Shown here: piece by piece, positions 45,194 to 57,923 of the stretch
How positions within the stretch are numbered: position 1 is the stretch's first letter
Layout: each line of letters starts with the position of its first letter
Assembly: GCA_944472135.2 (NCBI GenBank)
Contig: OX235270.1
Coordinates: 48,174,352 to 48,238,351, forward strand
Origin: Trichobilharzia regenti
Taxonomy: Eukaryota > Platyhelminthes > Trematoda > Strigeidida > Schistosomatidae
Direction of reading: 5' to 3'
DNA length: 64,000 nucleotides
The notes under the pieces: generated by a model
Databases searched by the model: none
Told to the model about the DNA's origin: nothing
What the model saw: the letters and a program-made list of their open reading frames with translations, nothing else
Position numbers and translations under genes: made by a program

Positions 45194-45549
45194 ATTCTAT
45201 TCAAAACCCTCCCACCCTTTCTTATCATCCCTCTCCTTCGTACTTTTATGATATTTATTTAAACTCTGATTATCGTTCCATTTGATTTGACCTAATTTAT
45301 TTATTTATTGAATTGTCTACATATATGCATATACTAACTTTGTTATTCTTATCACCTATATAAGCCTTATTAACAATATTTTGTTATTATTATAATCATC
45401 GTTATTAACTTCGTTCAAAACATTTACCACATTATTATTACTATTATTATTATTTGTATTATTATGATTACTATTATTATTTGATCCACTAAATCACCGT
45501 CATTGGTTAAAATTTTATATATATAAGTCTATGTAAATTAGAGTAAAGC

Positions 45550-45585
45550 CTGAAGAAGATCTAATTGAAAACAATATTGTTCGCT
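45550..45585 (+). ncRNA. Possible degenerate hammerhead in PLE 2 3' region
   Basis: CTGAAGA at 45550-45556, a 10-base spacer AGATCTAATT that can hardly form stem II, GAAA at 45567-45570, then the self-complementary AACAATATTGTT. The position, ~350 bp past the stop, is where PLE hammerheads are expected, but the weak stem II makes this tentative. Confidence 0.3.
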
Positions 45586-46309
45586 TATATGTCTTGTTCT
45601 AATATTATAAATGGGAATATTTAAAGATTATTTTCATGAGTTTGATCATGGATTGATATCATTTAACTTGATTTTATTTGGGAAGAACAATTTGCATTGT
45701 TTTTTTTGTCAAAAAAGGAGGATGAATATTATAAATGTCAGAGTATATATTTATAAATTCTACTCAGGAAATGTAAATATCAGGGCGTGATATTTTTGCT
45801 AAAAGATGTTTAATACATCTGCTTACAAATCTTTGTCCGAATGATGAAAATACTCACACAGCATACATGTTGTTAAAAACTGAGCTCCATCGGTTTGCTG
45901 TGAATACACACTATTTAAACTATGTAACTATGAATTTTTAATAAAAGTGTCTTAAAAATTCTCTCACTTTGCGCTAACAGTACCTTTTATAGTTGCTTTT
46001 CAATTCTTCAAAAATTGCGGATGGGAAAAATTCCTTTTTCTCTTTTTCTCTTTGGGAAATCTAATCCTGAAAATTGATAAATCTTTCGTTCTCCGCTGGA
46101 ATATCGCGAATTTTCTTTTTAACAAGACTGGTGATTTTTTGTGAAGAAGCATAAATGGGAAACAACTGAAATTAAGATTCATAATCATTGTTATATGACT
46201 ACAATTACCGTAATTTCCACAAAATATAAGGGAGCATTAGTACCAGCATTACTATCGTTTATTTCATTGGCTTTCAGAAAAGTGATTAAAAATGCCGTTA
46301 AAATTTTCA

Positions 46310-47245
46310 AAATAATGGATACTGAACAAAGAGTACTCTTTTCGATAACTTCATCATCAGGCTGTACAGTTACATATACATTATAATGAAAGAAGTAGCT
46401 GAAGATGAATTAAGCATTGTATATTATACTTTGATCGAAAATGGCTATCCCGACAAATTTATCAAGAAACACATGACAAAGAAAGCTGAAAAAGACTGCT
46501 CACTGTCTGTAAACAAGAAGCCTCTTTATATACGACTACAAGTGAGATAATTACGAAGAAATTAAGAAAATCAGTTCAAAGAACTTTTAATGCTGGCGAA
46601 CTACACGTCTTATTCTTTAAACGACTGGTGGTGCTACCTCGACTGAAAGATGAAGTACTTAGGCTAGCCACTTCAGATTGTATTTACCGATTCAACTGCG
46701 CTCGTGGGGCGAGTTATGTTGGCCGTTGCTCTAGGAACTTTTTTTCGTGCTCGAGAACATATCCCACTATGTCTATTAAAGGTGCAGTGAAAACGATTAA
46801 CAGTTTGGTACTGGACCATCTGGGGCAAACCGGCCACAAAGCCAGCGTGAAAGAGTCCTTCTCTATAATCTACCGGGTGCCTTAAAAAAATTGCCAAAAT
46901 CATCGAAGCACTGAATACTTCAAACCGCAGAGGCTATTGCAATTCGCCTCAAACAACCAATGCTTTGTGTTCAAAAGAAGCAAGTTCAGCCCCTAGTACT
47001 GCCCTGACCTTCAGCAGAAACTATAAACTCAGGAATTTGTATTATTATATTTTCTAATTTTCCTGACATTCAGCTTATTTTATGTTGATGTTATTTAGCT
47101 ACAATCTATCAATATTATTGATTCGATGTTATTTAAACATTAATGCTGTTCATAATACTAATTCATTCTTTCATTATAATGTATATGTAACTATGGTTCC
47201 TGATAATGAAGTCATTAAAAAGAGTACTCTTTGTTCAGTATTCAT
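46310..47245 (+). pseudogene. Penelope-like relic with inverted ends
   Basis: Coding trace 46440-47005: LRKSVQRTFNAGE, then the open segment 46628-46885 with MVLPRLKDEVLRLATSDCIY, RGASYVGRC (GIY-YIG) and VLDHLGQTGHKA, FSIIYRVP. A frameshift follows, then LCVQKK. It is the same family as 7340-8110. The 3' end at 47180-47245 (CCTGATAATGAAG, AGAGTACTCTTTGTTCAGTA) is repeated in inverse at 46316-46385, giving inverted ends. The first tyrosine region and linker are degraded, so it is inactive. Confidence 0.75.
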
Positions 47246-47772
47246 TCTTTCAGAAAACTCTTTTGATTTCTATCACTTGCATGCGCTTTTAAATATAGTT
47301 GACTGGAAAAGAAACATTCTTTCTCTTCAGTTTATCTACTCTGAATCATTAGCTATTCATAAGAATATTTATTTGGAAGAAGCTGTCAGAATTAAAATAA
47401 CATTATTATGTAAATTTGATGAATCAATTTTTTCACTAAATAAACAATGCATTAAATTAGGAATATTTCTATAGATTTCAAGTAGCTTTATCAGATTTCA
47501 TTTTACATGAATAAATTCCCAACTCAACTCAGAGATGAAAATGATATTAACATTATCCAGTAACCTATTCAAATGAATGATTTTGACACAAAGTATTGAT
47601 CAGCTCTAGTGTTACGGGTGCATATCGACATGTCTTACAATAGAACCATTGATCAATCCATAAGCTCTTTAAAAATGAAGCTATGCCTTGTCTTTATAGA
47701 TGTTTTTCTTAGTAATAGCAGTATCATCACCTTTCATATAGTAAACTAGTTCAAAACAGATGTCCAGTAATG

Positions 47773-48750
47773 CTTACTTTAGCTGGTATTCCTCAAGGTG
47801 CTGTTCTTTCTCCCTTTCTGTTTTCCTTTTTCTTACATGACTTGCCTCATTCTGATGTAGCGATTTTTGTTAAGTATGCCGATGACCTCTCGGTTTCTAT
47901 GACTGTCAACTCTCAGTCAGATTGTTTCAAATTAAATTACTTTCTGTCGGAAATTAGTCAGTGGTCCTCTTCAAACGGTCTTAATCCGTCTACATGTCAG
48001 AAAGTCAATTTCACTTTCAGACGTAAACGTGACCTACAGCAACTAGGTAGCTCACATGGCCCCACTCTCATTGACGGCACAGAGGTTGAAAATACATCTA
48101 ATGTCAAGTACCTTGGGCTGAGTTTTTCCACCGATGTTTCCTGGTCCTCCCACATCTTGCTAGTTACTAGAAAGATGTTTCGCTTAACGTTCTACGTTAG
48201 GAAATTTAGGCAATCTGGTATAAAGAAGTCTTTGCTTTCTCAATTTGTCAATTCTTGTATTCTACCCATCCCCCTTTACTGCTCCCCATTAGACTTTCCT
48301 GGACTACTTAAGAAAGACTTTGCTTTACTGAAAAGGGCACTAAAATCCGTTAGTAGGTCAAGTGGGATATCGTTAAACCAACTGGTTAACACTATTGTGG
48401 ATAGACATATAATGTCACGTAAGAACGTGCGAATACAATATTGTCAGATCCCGAGCATCCTCTCTATACGCAGCTGTCTCCTTGCATTTCATCTGGTAGA
48501 ACTAGAAGCAGCTATAGGAGGCTATATGCTAGGACTACCAAGTACGAAAGCTCCACAATACCATATCTGGCACAGCTGTTATGTGATGGGAAATCCGTTA
48601 GGTATGACACGATCAACTTACTGCGGCACTCTAACAAGTAGTCGCATTGGTTTTTGTTTTCTTTTCGTCGTTACTATTACACTGTTGTTCTCATCTTCTA
48701 TCACACATCAAGTTTATATTTCATATCCTGTGGTGCATTGTTTGAAATGA
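47773..48750 (+). pseudogene. LINE R copy 1, truncated RT domain
   Basis: Begins at the RT motif B (LTLAGIPQGAVLSPFLFSFF) and includes YADD, so motif A and the endonuclease are absent. It shares with copies 2 and 3 a one-base deletion near 48425 (AAGAACGTGCGA against AAGAAACTAGCGA in copy 4), which replaces the normal C-terminus by an unrelated frame. The original C-terminus remains readable at 48441-48641 (SDPEHPLYTQLSPCISSG). Left of 47773 the sequence is unrelated. Confidence 0.85.
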
Positions 48751-48956
48751 AATACTCTACGCTGTTTTTTCCCAATTTTTTATTTATTTATTTTATTTAT
48801 TTATGACTTATTTATTTTATTTATTTATCTTTGATTTTTAAAAGTCTTATATAAACTATGAGTTAATTAGATGCAATATACTGTAATGCACGCTGAAAAT
48901 TCCATACCTGTACCACAAATACCGTTTGGAATAAAGCTGTTATTATTATTATTATT

Positions 48957-50212
48957 ATAATGAAATTATATTCTACCACAGCGCACATGCTTTATTCATA
49001 CATACGTTTGCACTGCGTGTCACGAAAAGCATTTCCAAAAGGTTGCAGACATTTATCAACAGTTGCCTCCGCTCCGTACTGAAGATCAAATTGCCGTTTG
49101 GCCGTTTGTCCTCTCTCAATGAAAGCAAGAATAAAAATGCGGAAGTGAAATGTGCGTACATTGTACGAGGCTAGGTGGGAGGGCTACCCAGGTAGCCAAA
49201 GAAATGAGATTTGATATAGAAGTGATGGGTATCTGCGAGAGAAGGTAGGATGGATTTGAACTATCAAAATTGTCAGCTGGTGAGTCATTAATCTACGCCG
49301 GTCACCAACTCACATGACAACGACGAGCCCACTGACGGAGTGGCTATAAAGATGTCACGAGTGGTAGTCAACGCCCTAATGCAGTGGGAACCAATTTCAT
49401 CCAGGATTACGAAAGCAAGATTCAACCCAAAAAGAATGAGGGTCACAATTATCTAATGCTACGCAACTACAAACAACTCTGATTAAGAGAAGAAAGAAGA
49501 TTTCTGTGGACAAGATTCTTAAAGACGACATCAAAGTCCCCATGGGTGATATGAATGCAAGCCAAACTGGGAGCAGATAACACAGGAAGAGAACTCATCA
49601 TAGGTCGGGAGGCTGTCGGAAAAATGAATGTGAACGGAGAACTCTTCGCAGACTTCTGCGCTTTCGATGATTTGGTGGTCGGAAGCAGTGCATACAACCA
49701 CAAGGATATACAGAAAACGACATGGATTTCGCCCGATGGACTTCGTCTCAATGCTGCTCAAGGAAGTTGAGAAGCAGCTAGCCTGATGGACACAAATAAA
49801 AGTATAAAGTTGGTGAACTGTGGTAGAGTATAATTCCATTATGGGTAAAATTTATTTTGATAAAGTCTCACAGCATGGAGGATTTCATCATGAGCTGACA
49901 TCAGTTAGACAACCAGTGGAAAACCTGGGAGTACTGCTGAAGAGCCCCAAACTAGGACAAAACAGCTGTCCAGTACTCCCAGGTTTTCCAGTGGTTCTCT
50001 AACTGATGTCAGCTCATGATGAAATCCTCCATGCAATCAAACGAAATCCCTACAAAACCGATACTTGAAAGTCTCACAGCATTATACAGTCATACATACT
50101 GATGACGTTTCGAGCACAATTTATTGCTCATAATCATATCGAGTGATATGACATATCAGTAAAAATTACTGTATGACACTGTGAGACTTTGTCAAAATAA
50201 ATTTTTCCCATA
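48957..50212. mobile_element. Permuted composite E, array spacer 1
   Basis: Starts ATAATGAAATTATATTCTAC (equal to 11399-11418), runs to the RTE C-terminal block ending TTTGGCCG at about 49105, then jumps to the segment equal to 10294 onward (TGTCCTCTCTCAATGAAAGC), through the broken endonuclease, F left arm, G with its 14 bp duplication, and the F right arm up to TTTTTCCCATA. The two ends are contiguous in the unpermuted copy at 11399-11400, so R sits exactly at that point. Private change: GAGCCCC in the hammerhead stem II. Confidence 0.88.
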
Positions 50213-50465
50213 TATTTTGGCGGCCTGCTTAAATCTTGGGCTACCAATTACGTTAAACAATACAAACCATATTGCATCTAATTTCTCATTTCTAATTGAT
50301 ATTTTGATCAATAAATCTTATTCAAATATGACCTCAAATCGGATTATTTATTCTCGTGAATATCTAATATCTTAAAAACCTACTGACCTGCAACTCCATA
50401 AAAAAGACAAGAAAAAGCATCATGCCGGCTGGCAGAGAGCATTAAAATATACCCCTATTCAATTC

Positions 50466-53125
50466 ATGACTGTTCATGCAATTATGAGTACCAATTGTCG
50501 CTCTCAACCGGCTAAAATTAACTGTCTTCAATCGCTGGTGTCTTCCATTATATATCATAATACTGGGATCGTATCACTTCAAGAAACATGGCTTCATGAT
50601 CTATATGATGACAATCTAGTGTATCTAAATAATTTCAAACTATTCAGACAAGATCGGTGTAGTTCCAGGAAGAAACGCGGTGGCGGTGTCGCCATCTTCA
50701 TCAATTCACAATGGTGTACGTCTAATAATGTATGTTTCAAATTCTCTAGTGACAATATTGACTGTCTCGCCGTTAAGTGTCGATTTAAACATTTGTCAAA
50801 ATACAACTACATTTACATCTCGAACATGTATACTGCTCCTGGATGCAACTCCACAGAATTATCTTTATTTGCGGATGAATTTACTTCCCATGCTGCCACC
50901 TCCTTCGGAAATTCCTTGTCTATAGTTACCGGTGATTTCAATTCTAGTGATCACAGCTTCCTAATTTCACTTGGACACGATAATATTGTCAACTTCCCGA
51001 CTAGAATGGACAACACTCTTGATCTTGTGTTTACAAACGATTCAGGAATATTTGAAGCTCGAAAAAGAGCCCCACTACTAAATTAACATCACTGTATCAT
51101 AAGAATATTGCCCAAAGTATATGGAAAGCAGCACAAAAGGGTCTTCTCATACCTTGGAAACAAAACACAACACAGATGTTATTCCCATGACAACATACTG
51201 AATCTAAGGTCCATGTTAAAAGACACTAACTGGGATCTATTTACTGAACAAGCTCTTGATAACACAATTGCCAACATAACACATTATCTTTATTTCTGTC
51301 TTGATGTTTGTTGTCCAAAAGAGACAATCTTCTTAAAATTCGGTCGCTTCTCCTCTTCTCAACTCAAAACGCTCCGCCGTGAAAAACAAAGGTTGTTCAA
51401 AATGAAAAACAAATCTGGTGTTAAGAGAATGAACACTTTGATTAAGCTTGAATTACAAAGATTGAATGCTCTCTATAACCAGAAGTTTCTTTCATGTAAA
51501 TCCCCATCAAATATGTGGAAGTTATTAAAGGAAATCACAGGTGGTAAGCAGATGATGAATGATATTTCTCTAGATGTCGGCATGCTTAATGAATCCTTCA
51601 TATGTATCCCAGAAAATGTTATGATTCCTAACTCAAATAGTGTAAACAATGACTGATTCTCATGCTTTAACGCGAATGATGTCCTCAAGTGTCTTCAATC
51701 TCTCAAGCCTACTCAGTCCCTCGGTCCTGATGGTGTTCCTGCTGTTACCCTTAAGAAGTGTGCCGACATCTTGTGTTCCCCGCTAACTGACATTTTCAAC
51801 GAATCGTTTTCCAAAAGTATTATACCTGAATCATGGAAAAACATCAAAATCGTTCCAGTGCCTAAATCAACAAGTGGACCAAATGTTAAGTTTAGACCCA
51901 TTTCAATTACCTCACACTTCTTGAAAGTTATGGAAAGACTTATTTTACTTAATCTTGATCCCTCTTTAAAACCTTCCAACGACCCGAACCAGTTTGCTTA
52001 TAAACATAGTAGGAGTACGTTAGATGCCGCTGTTGCCCTCCACCATAGCATAGTCTCCAGTTTAGATAAAGGAGCTAAATACGTTCGCTGTGCCTTCCTT
52101 GATTACACATCTTCATTTGACTCTGTTCCCAGTTCTCTCTTGCTAAGTAGGCTTCCTGCAACACAGGCTGAAAGCTGGACAACTAAGTGGTTGCATTCCT
52201 ATTTTTCTGAAAGGAAGCAGTACACCGTCTACAATGGAAAGTCCTCCACTACCTCACTTACTTTAGCTGGTGTTCCTCAAGGTGCTGTTCTTTCTCCCTT
52301 TCTGTTTTCCTTTTTCTTACATGACTTGCCTCATTCTGATGTAGCGATTTTTGTTAAGTATGCCGATGACCTCTCGGTTTCTATGACTGTCAACTCTCAG
52401 TCAGATTGTTTCAAATTAAATTACTTTCTGTCGGAAATTAGTCAGTGGTCCTCTTCAAACGGTCTTAATCCGTCTACATGTCAGAAAGTCAATTTCACTT
52501 TCAGACGTAAACGTGACCTACAGCAACTAGGTAGCTCACATGGCCCCACTCTCATTGACGGCACAGAGGTTGAAAATACATCTAATGTCAAGTACCTTGG
52601 GCTGAGTTTTTCCACCGATGTTTCCTGGTCCTCCCACATCTTGCTAGTTACTAGAAAGATGTTTCGCTTAACGTTCTACGTTAGGAAATTTAGGCAATCT
52701 GGTATAAAGAAGTCTTTGCTTTCTCAATTTGTCAATTCTTGTATTCTACCCATCCCCCTTTACTGCTCCCCATTAGACTTTCCTGGACTACTTAAGAAAG
52801 ACTTTGCTTTACTGAAAAGGGCACTAAAATCCGTTAGTAGGTCAAGTGGGATATCGTTAAACCAACTGGTTAACACTATTGTGGATAGACATATAATGTC
52901 ACGTAAGAACGTGCGAATACAATATTGTCAGATCCCGAGCATCCTCTCTATACGCAGCTGTCTCCTTGCATTTCATCTGGTAGAACTAGAAGCAGCTATA
53001 GGAGGCTATATGCTAGGACTACCAAGTACGAAAGCTCCACAATACCATATCTGGCACAGCTGTTATGTGATGGGAAATCCGTTAGGTATGACACGATCAA
53101 CTTACTGCGGCACTCTAACAAGTAG
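50466..53125 (+). pseudogene. LINE R copy 2, EN-RT frame with two stops and a frameshift
   Basis: Same protein as the intact copy at 59432-62092. Breaks: TCA to TAA at 51084-51086, next to a GAT to CAT change that also alters the SDH catalytic motif; TGC to TGA at 51654-51656; and the shared one-base deletion near 52909. The endonuclease motifs QETW and GDFN, and the RT motifs AFLDYTSSFD, GVPQGAVLSP and YADD, are present. The leader frame upstream also has a stop (TTAAAA) shared with copy 3 but not copy 4. Confidence 0.9.
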
Positions 53126-53440
53126 TCGCATTGGTTTTTGTTTTCTTTTCGTCGTTACTATTACACTGTTGTTCTCATCTTCTATCACACATCAAGTTTA
53201 TATTTCATATCCTGTGGTGCATTGTTTGAAATGAAATACTCTACGCTGTTTTTTCCCAATTTTTTATTTATTTATTTTATTTATTTATGACTTATTTATT
53301 TTATTTATTTATCTTTGATTTTTAAAAGTCTTATATAAACTATGAGTTAATTAGATGCAATATACTGTAATGCACGCTGAAAATTCCATACCTGTACCAC
53401 AAATACCGTTTGGAATAAAGCTGTTATTATTATTATTATT

Positions 53441-54696
53441 ATAATGAAATTATATTCTACCACAGCGCACATGCTTTATTCATACATACGTTTGCACTGC
53501 GTGTCACGAAAAGCATTTCCAAAAGGTTGCAGACATTTATCAACAGTTGCCTCCGCTCCGTACTGAAGATCAAATTGCCGTTTGGCCGTTTGTCCTCTCT
53601 CAATGAAAGCAAGAATAAAAATGCGGAAGTGAAATGTGCGTACATTGTACGAGGCTAGGTGGGAGGGCTACCCAGGTAGCCAAAGAAATGAGATTTGATA
53701 TAGAAGTGATGGGTATCTGCGAGAGAAGGTAGGATGGATTTGAACTATCAAAATTGTCAGCTGGTGAGTCATTAATCTACGCCGGTCACCAACTCACATG
53801 ACAACGACGAGCCCACTGACGGAGTGGCTATAAAGATGTCACGAGTGGTAGTCAACGCCCTAATGCAGTGGGAACCAATTTCATCCAGGATTACGAAAGC
53901 AAGATTCAACCCGAAAAGAAGGAAGGTCACAATTATCTAATGCTACGCAACTACAAACAACTCTGATTAAGAGAAGAAAGAAGATTTCTGTGGACAAGAT
54001 TCTTAAAGACGACATCAAAGTCCCCATGGGTGATATGAATGCAAGCCAAACTGGGAGCAGATAACACAGGAAGAGAACTCATCATAGGTCGGGAGGCTGT
54101 CGGAAAAATGAATGTGAACGGAGAACTCTTCGCAGACTTCTGCGCTTTCGATGATTTGGTGGTCGGAAGCAGTGCATACAACCACAAGGATATACAGAAA
54201 ACGACATGGATTTCGCCCGATGGACTTCGTCTCAATGCTGCTCAAGGAAGTTGAGAAGCAGCTAGCCTGATGGACACAAATAAAAGTATAAAGTTGGTGA
54301 ACTGTGGTAGAGTATAATTCCATTATGGGTAAAATTTATTTTGATAAAGTCTCACAGCATGGAGGATTTCATCATGAGCTGACATCAGTTAGACAACCAG
54401 TGGAAAACCTGGGAGTACTGCTGAAGAGTCCCAAACTAGGACAAAACAGCTGTCCAGTACTCCCAGGTTTTCCAGTGGTTCTCTAACTGATGTCAGCTCA
54501 TGATGAAATCCTCCATGCAATCAAACGAAATCCCTACAAAACCGATACTTGAAAGTCTCACAGCATTATACAGTCATACATACTGATGACGTTTCGAGCA
54601 CAATTTATTGCTCATAATCATATCGAGTGATATGACATATCAGTAAAAATTACTGTATGACACTGTGAGACTTTGTCAAAATAAATTTTTCCCATA
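53441..54696. mobile_element. Permuted composite E, array spacer 2
   Basis: Same structure as 48957-50212. Distinguished by AACCCGAAAAGAAGGAAGG at about 53910, where the other copies read AACCCAAAAAGAATGAGGG. The G palindrome and its hammerhead-like centre (AAAAC instead of GAAAC) are at about 54355-54545. Confidence 0.88.
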
Positions 54697-54948
54697 TATT
54701 TTGGCGGCCTGCTTAAATCTTGGGCTACCAATTACGTTAAACAATACAAACCATATTGCATCTAATTTCTCATTTCTAATTGATATTTTGATCAATAAAT
54801 CTTATTCAAATATGACCTCAAATCGGATTATTTATTCTCGTGAATATCTAATATCTTAAAAACCTACTGACCTGCAACTCCATAAAAAGACAAGAAAAAG
54901 CATCATGCCGGCTGGCAGAGAGCATTAAAAAATACCCCTATTCAATTC

Positions 54949-57608
54949 ATGACTGTTCATGCAATTATGAGTACCAATTGTCGCTCTCAACCGGCTAAAA
55001 TTAACTGTCTTCAATCGCTGGTGTCTTCCATTATATATCATAATACTGGGATCGTATCACTTCAAGAAACATGGCTTCATGATCTATATGATGACAATCT
55101 AGTGTATCTAAATAATTTCAAACTATTCAGACAAGATCGGTGTAGTTCCAGGAAGAAACGCGGTGGCGGTGTCGCCATCTTCATCAATTCACAATGGTGT
55201 ACGTCTAATAATGTATGTTTCAAATTCTCTAGTGACAATATTGACTGTCTCGCCGTTAAGTGTCGATTTAAACATTTGTCATAATACAACTACATTTACA
55301 TCTCGAACATGTATACTGCTCCTGGATGCAACTCCACAGAATTATCTTTATTTGCGGATGAATTTACTTCCCTTGCTGCCACCTCCTTCGGAAATTCCTT
55401 GTCTATAGTTACTGGTGATTTTAATTCTAGTGACCACAGCTTCCTAATTTCACTTGGACACGATAATATTGTCAACTTCCCGACTAGAATGGACAACACT
55501 CTTGATCTTGTGTTTACAAACGATGCAGGAATATTTGAAGCTCGAAAAAGAGCCCCACTACTAAATTCAGATCACTGTATCATAAGAATATTGCCCAAAG
55601 TATATGGAAAGCAGCACAAAAGGGTCTTCTCATACCTTGGAAAGAAAACACAACACAGATGTTATTCCCATGACAACATACTGAATCTAAGGTCCATGTT
55701 AAAAGACACAAACTGGGATCTATTTACTGAACAAGCTCTTGATAACACAATTGCCAACATAACACATTATCTTAATTTCTGTCTTGATGTTTGTTGTCCA
55801 AAAGAGACAATCTTCTTAAAATTCGATCGCTTCTCCTCTTCTCAACTCAAAAAGCTCCGCCGTGAAAAAGAAAGGTTGTTCAAAATGAAAAACAAATCTG
55901 GTGTTAAGAGAATGAACACTTTGATTAAGCTTGAATTACAAAGATTGAATGCTCTCTATAACCAGAAGTTTCTTTCATGTAAATCCCCATCAAATATGTG
56001 GAAGTTATTAAAGGAAATCACAGGTGGTAAGCAAATGTTGAATGATATTTCTGTAGATGTTGGCATGCTTAATGAATCCTTCATATGTATCCCAGCAAAT
56101 GTTATGATTCCTAACTCAAATAGTGTAAACAATGACTGCTTCTCATGCTTTAACACGAATGATGTCCTCAAGTGTCTTCAATCTCTCAAGCCTACTCAGT
56201 CCCTCGGTCCTGATGGTGTTCCTGCTGTTATCCTTAAGAAGTGTGCCGACATCTTGTGTTCCCCGCTAACTGACATTTTCAACGAATCGTTTTCCAAAAG
56301 TATTATACCTGAATCATGGAAAAACATCAAGATCGTTCCAGTGCCTAAATCAACAAGTGGACCTAATGTTAAGTTTAGACCCATTTCAATTACCTCACAC
56401 TTCTTGAAAGTTATGGAAAGACTTATTTTACTTAATCTTGATCCCTCTTTAAAACCTTCCAACGACCCGAACCAGTTTGCTTATAAACATAGTAGGAGTA
56501 CGTTAGATGCCGCTGTTGCCCTCCACCATAGCATAGTCTCCAGTTTAGATAAAGGAGCTAAATACGTTCGCTGTGCCTTCCTTGATTACACATCTTCATT
56601 TGACTCTGTTCCCAGTTCTCTCTTGCTAAGTAGGCTTCCTGCAACACAGGCTGAAAGCTGGACAACTAAGTGGTTGCATTCCTATTTTTCTGAAAGGAAG
56701 CAGTACACCGTCTACAATGGAAAGTCCTCCACTACCTCACTTACTTTAGCTGGTGTTCCTCAAGGTGCTGTTCTTTCTCCCTTTCTGTTTTCCTTTTTCT
56801 TACATGACTTGCCTCATTCTGATGTAGCGATTTTTGTTAAGTATGCCGATGACCTCTCGGTTTCTATGACTGTCAACTCTCAGTCAGATTGTTTCAAATT
56901 AAATTACTTTCTGTCGGAAATTAGTCAGTGGTCCTCTTCAAACGGTCTTAATCCGTCTACATGTCAGAAAGTCAATTTCACTTTCAGACGTAAACGTGAC
57001 CTACAGCAACTAGGTAGCTCACATGGCCCCACTCTCATTGACGGCACAGAGGTTGAAAATACATCTAATGTCAAGTACCTTGGGCTGAGTTTTTCCACCG
57101 ATGTTTCCTGGTCCTCCCACATCTTGCTAGTTACTAGAAAGATGTTTCGCTTAACGTTCTACGTTAGGAAATTTAGGCAATCTGGTATAAAGAAGTCTTT
57201 GCTTTCTCAATTTGTCAATTCTTGTATTCTACCCATCCCCCTTTACTGCTCCCCATTAGACTTTCCTGGACTACTTAAGAAAGACTTTGCTTTACTGAAA
57301 AGGGCACTAAAATCCGTTAGTAGGTCAAGTGGGATATCGTTAAACCAACTGGTTAACACTATTGTGGATAGACATATAATGTCACGTAAGAACGTGCGAA
57401 TACAATATTGTCAGATCCCGAGCATCCTCTCTATACGCAGCTGTCTCCTTGCATTTCATCTGGTAGAACTAGAAGCAGCTATAGGAGGCTATATGCTAGG
57501 ACTACCAAGTACGAAAGCTCCACAATACCATATCTGGCACAGCTGTTATGTGATGGGAAATCCGTTAGGTATGACACGATCAACTTACTGCGGCACTCTA
57601 ACAAGTAG
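54949..57608 (+). pseudogene. LINE R copy 3, mosaic EN-RT frame
   Basis: One private stop (AAA to TAA at 55282-55284) plus the shared deletion near 57392; otherwise open, with 55309-57717 readable as 802 codons. The sequence is a mosaic. Residues 1 to ~122 match copy 2 (SQPAKIN, GIVSLQ, LAVKCRFKH, MYTAPG). The middle (~55366-56364) matches copy 4 (LAATSF, NDAGIF, LNFCLDV, KKLRREKERL). From 56397 on it matches copies 1 and 2 (SITSHFLK and the shared frameshift). Catalytic motifs of EN and RT are intact. Confidence 0.9.
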
Positions 57609-57923
57609 TCGCATTGGTTTTTGTTTTCTTTTCGTCGTTACTATTACACTGTTGTTCTCATCTTCTATCACACATCAAGTTTATATTTCATATCCTGTGG
57701 TGCATTGTTTGAAATGAAATACTCTACGCTGTTTTTTCCCAATTTTTTATTTATTTATTTTATTTATTTATGACTTATTTATTTTATTTATTTATCTTTG
57801 ATTTTTAAAAGTCTTATATAAACTATGAGTTAATTAGATGCAATATACTGTAATGCACGCTGAAAATTCCATACCTGTACCACAAATACCGTTTGGAATA
57901 AAGCTGTTATTATTATTATTATT

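Larger units (their letters stand above)
42880..45690 (+). mobile_element. Penelope-like element 2
   Basis: The 5' end matches the inverted arms at 8821-9070 and 9780-10030. It has a leader of ~770 bp, then a long RT/GIY-YIG frame, then a 3' untranslated region with (ATT)-rich tracts at 45360-45480 and the end segment 45600-45690, which is also present at 9202-9250. It is the best preserved PLE in the window, though its N-terminal coding part appears lost. Confidence 0.8.

Noticed and set aside
47082..47474. 130-codon open frame between PLE relic and array
   Set aside because: Runs through the PLE 3' end and AT-rich DNA, with no domain or repeat match; most likely chance.
49467..49839. Minus-strand frames of 94 and 102 codons recurring in each array unit and at 10.7 and 42 kb
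   Set aside because: They are antisense to the RTE endonuclease relic; conservation reflects the repeat, not coding.
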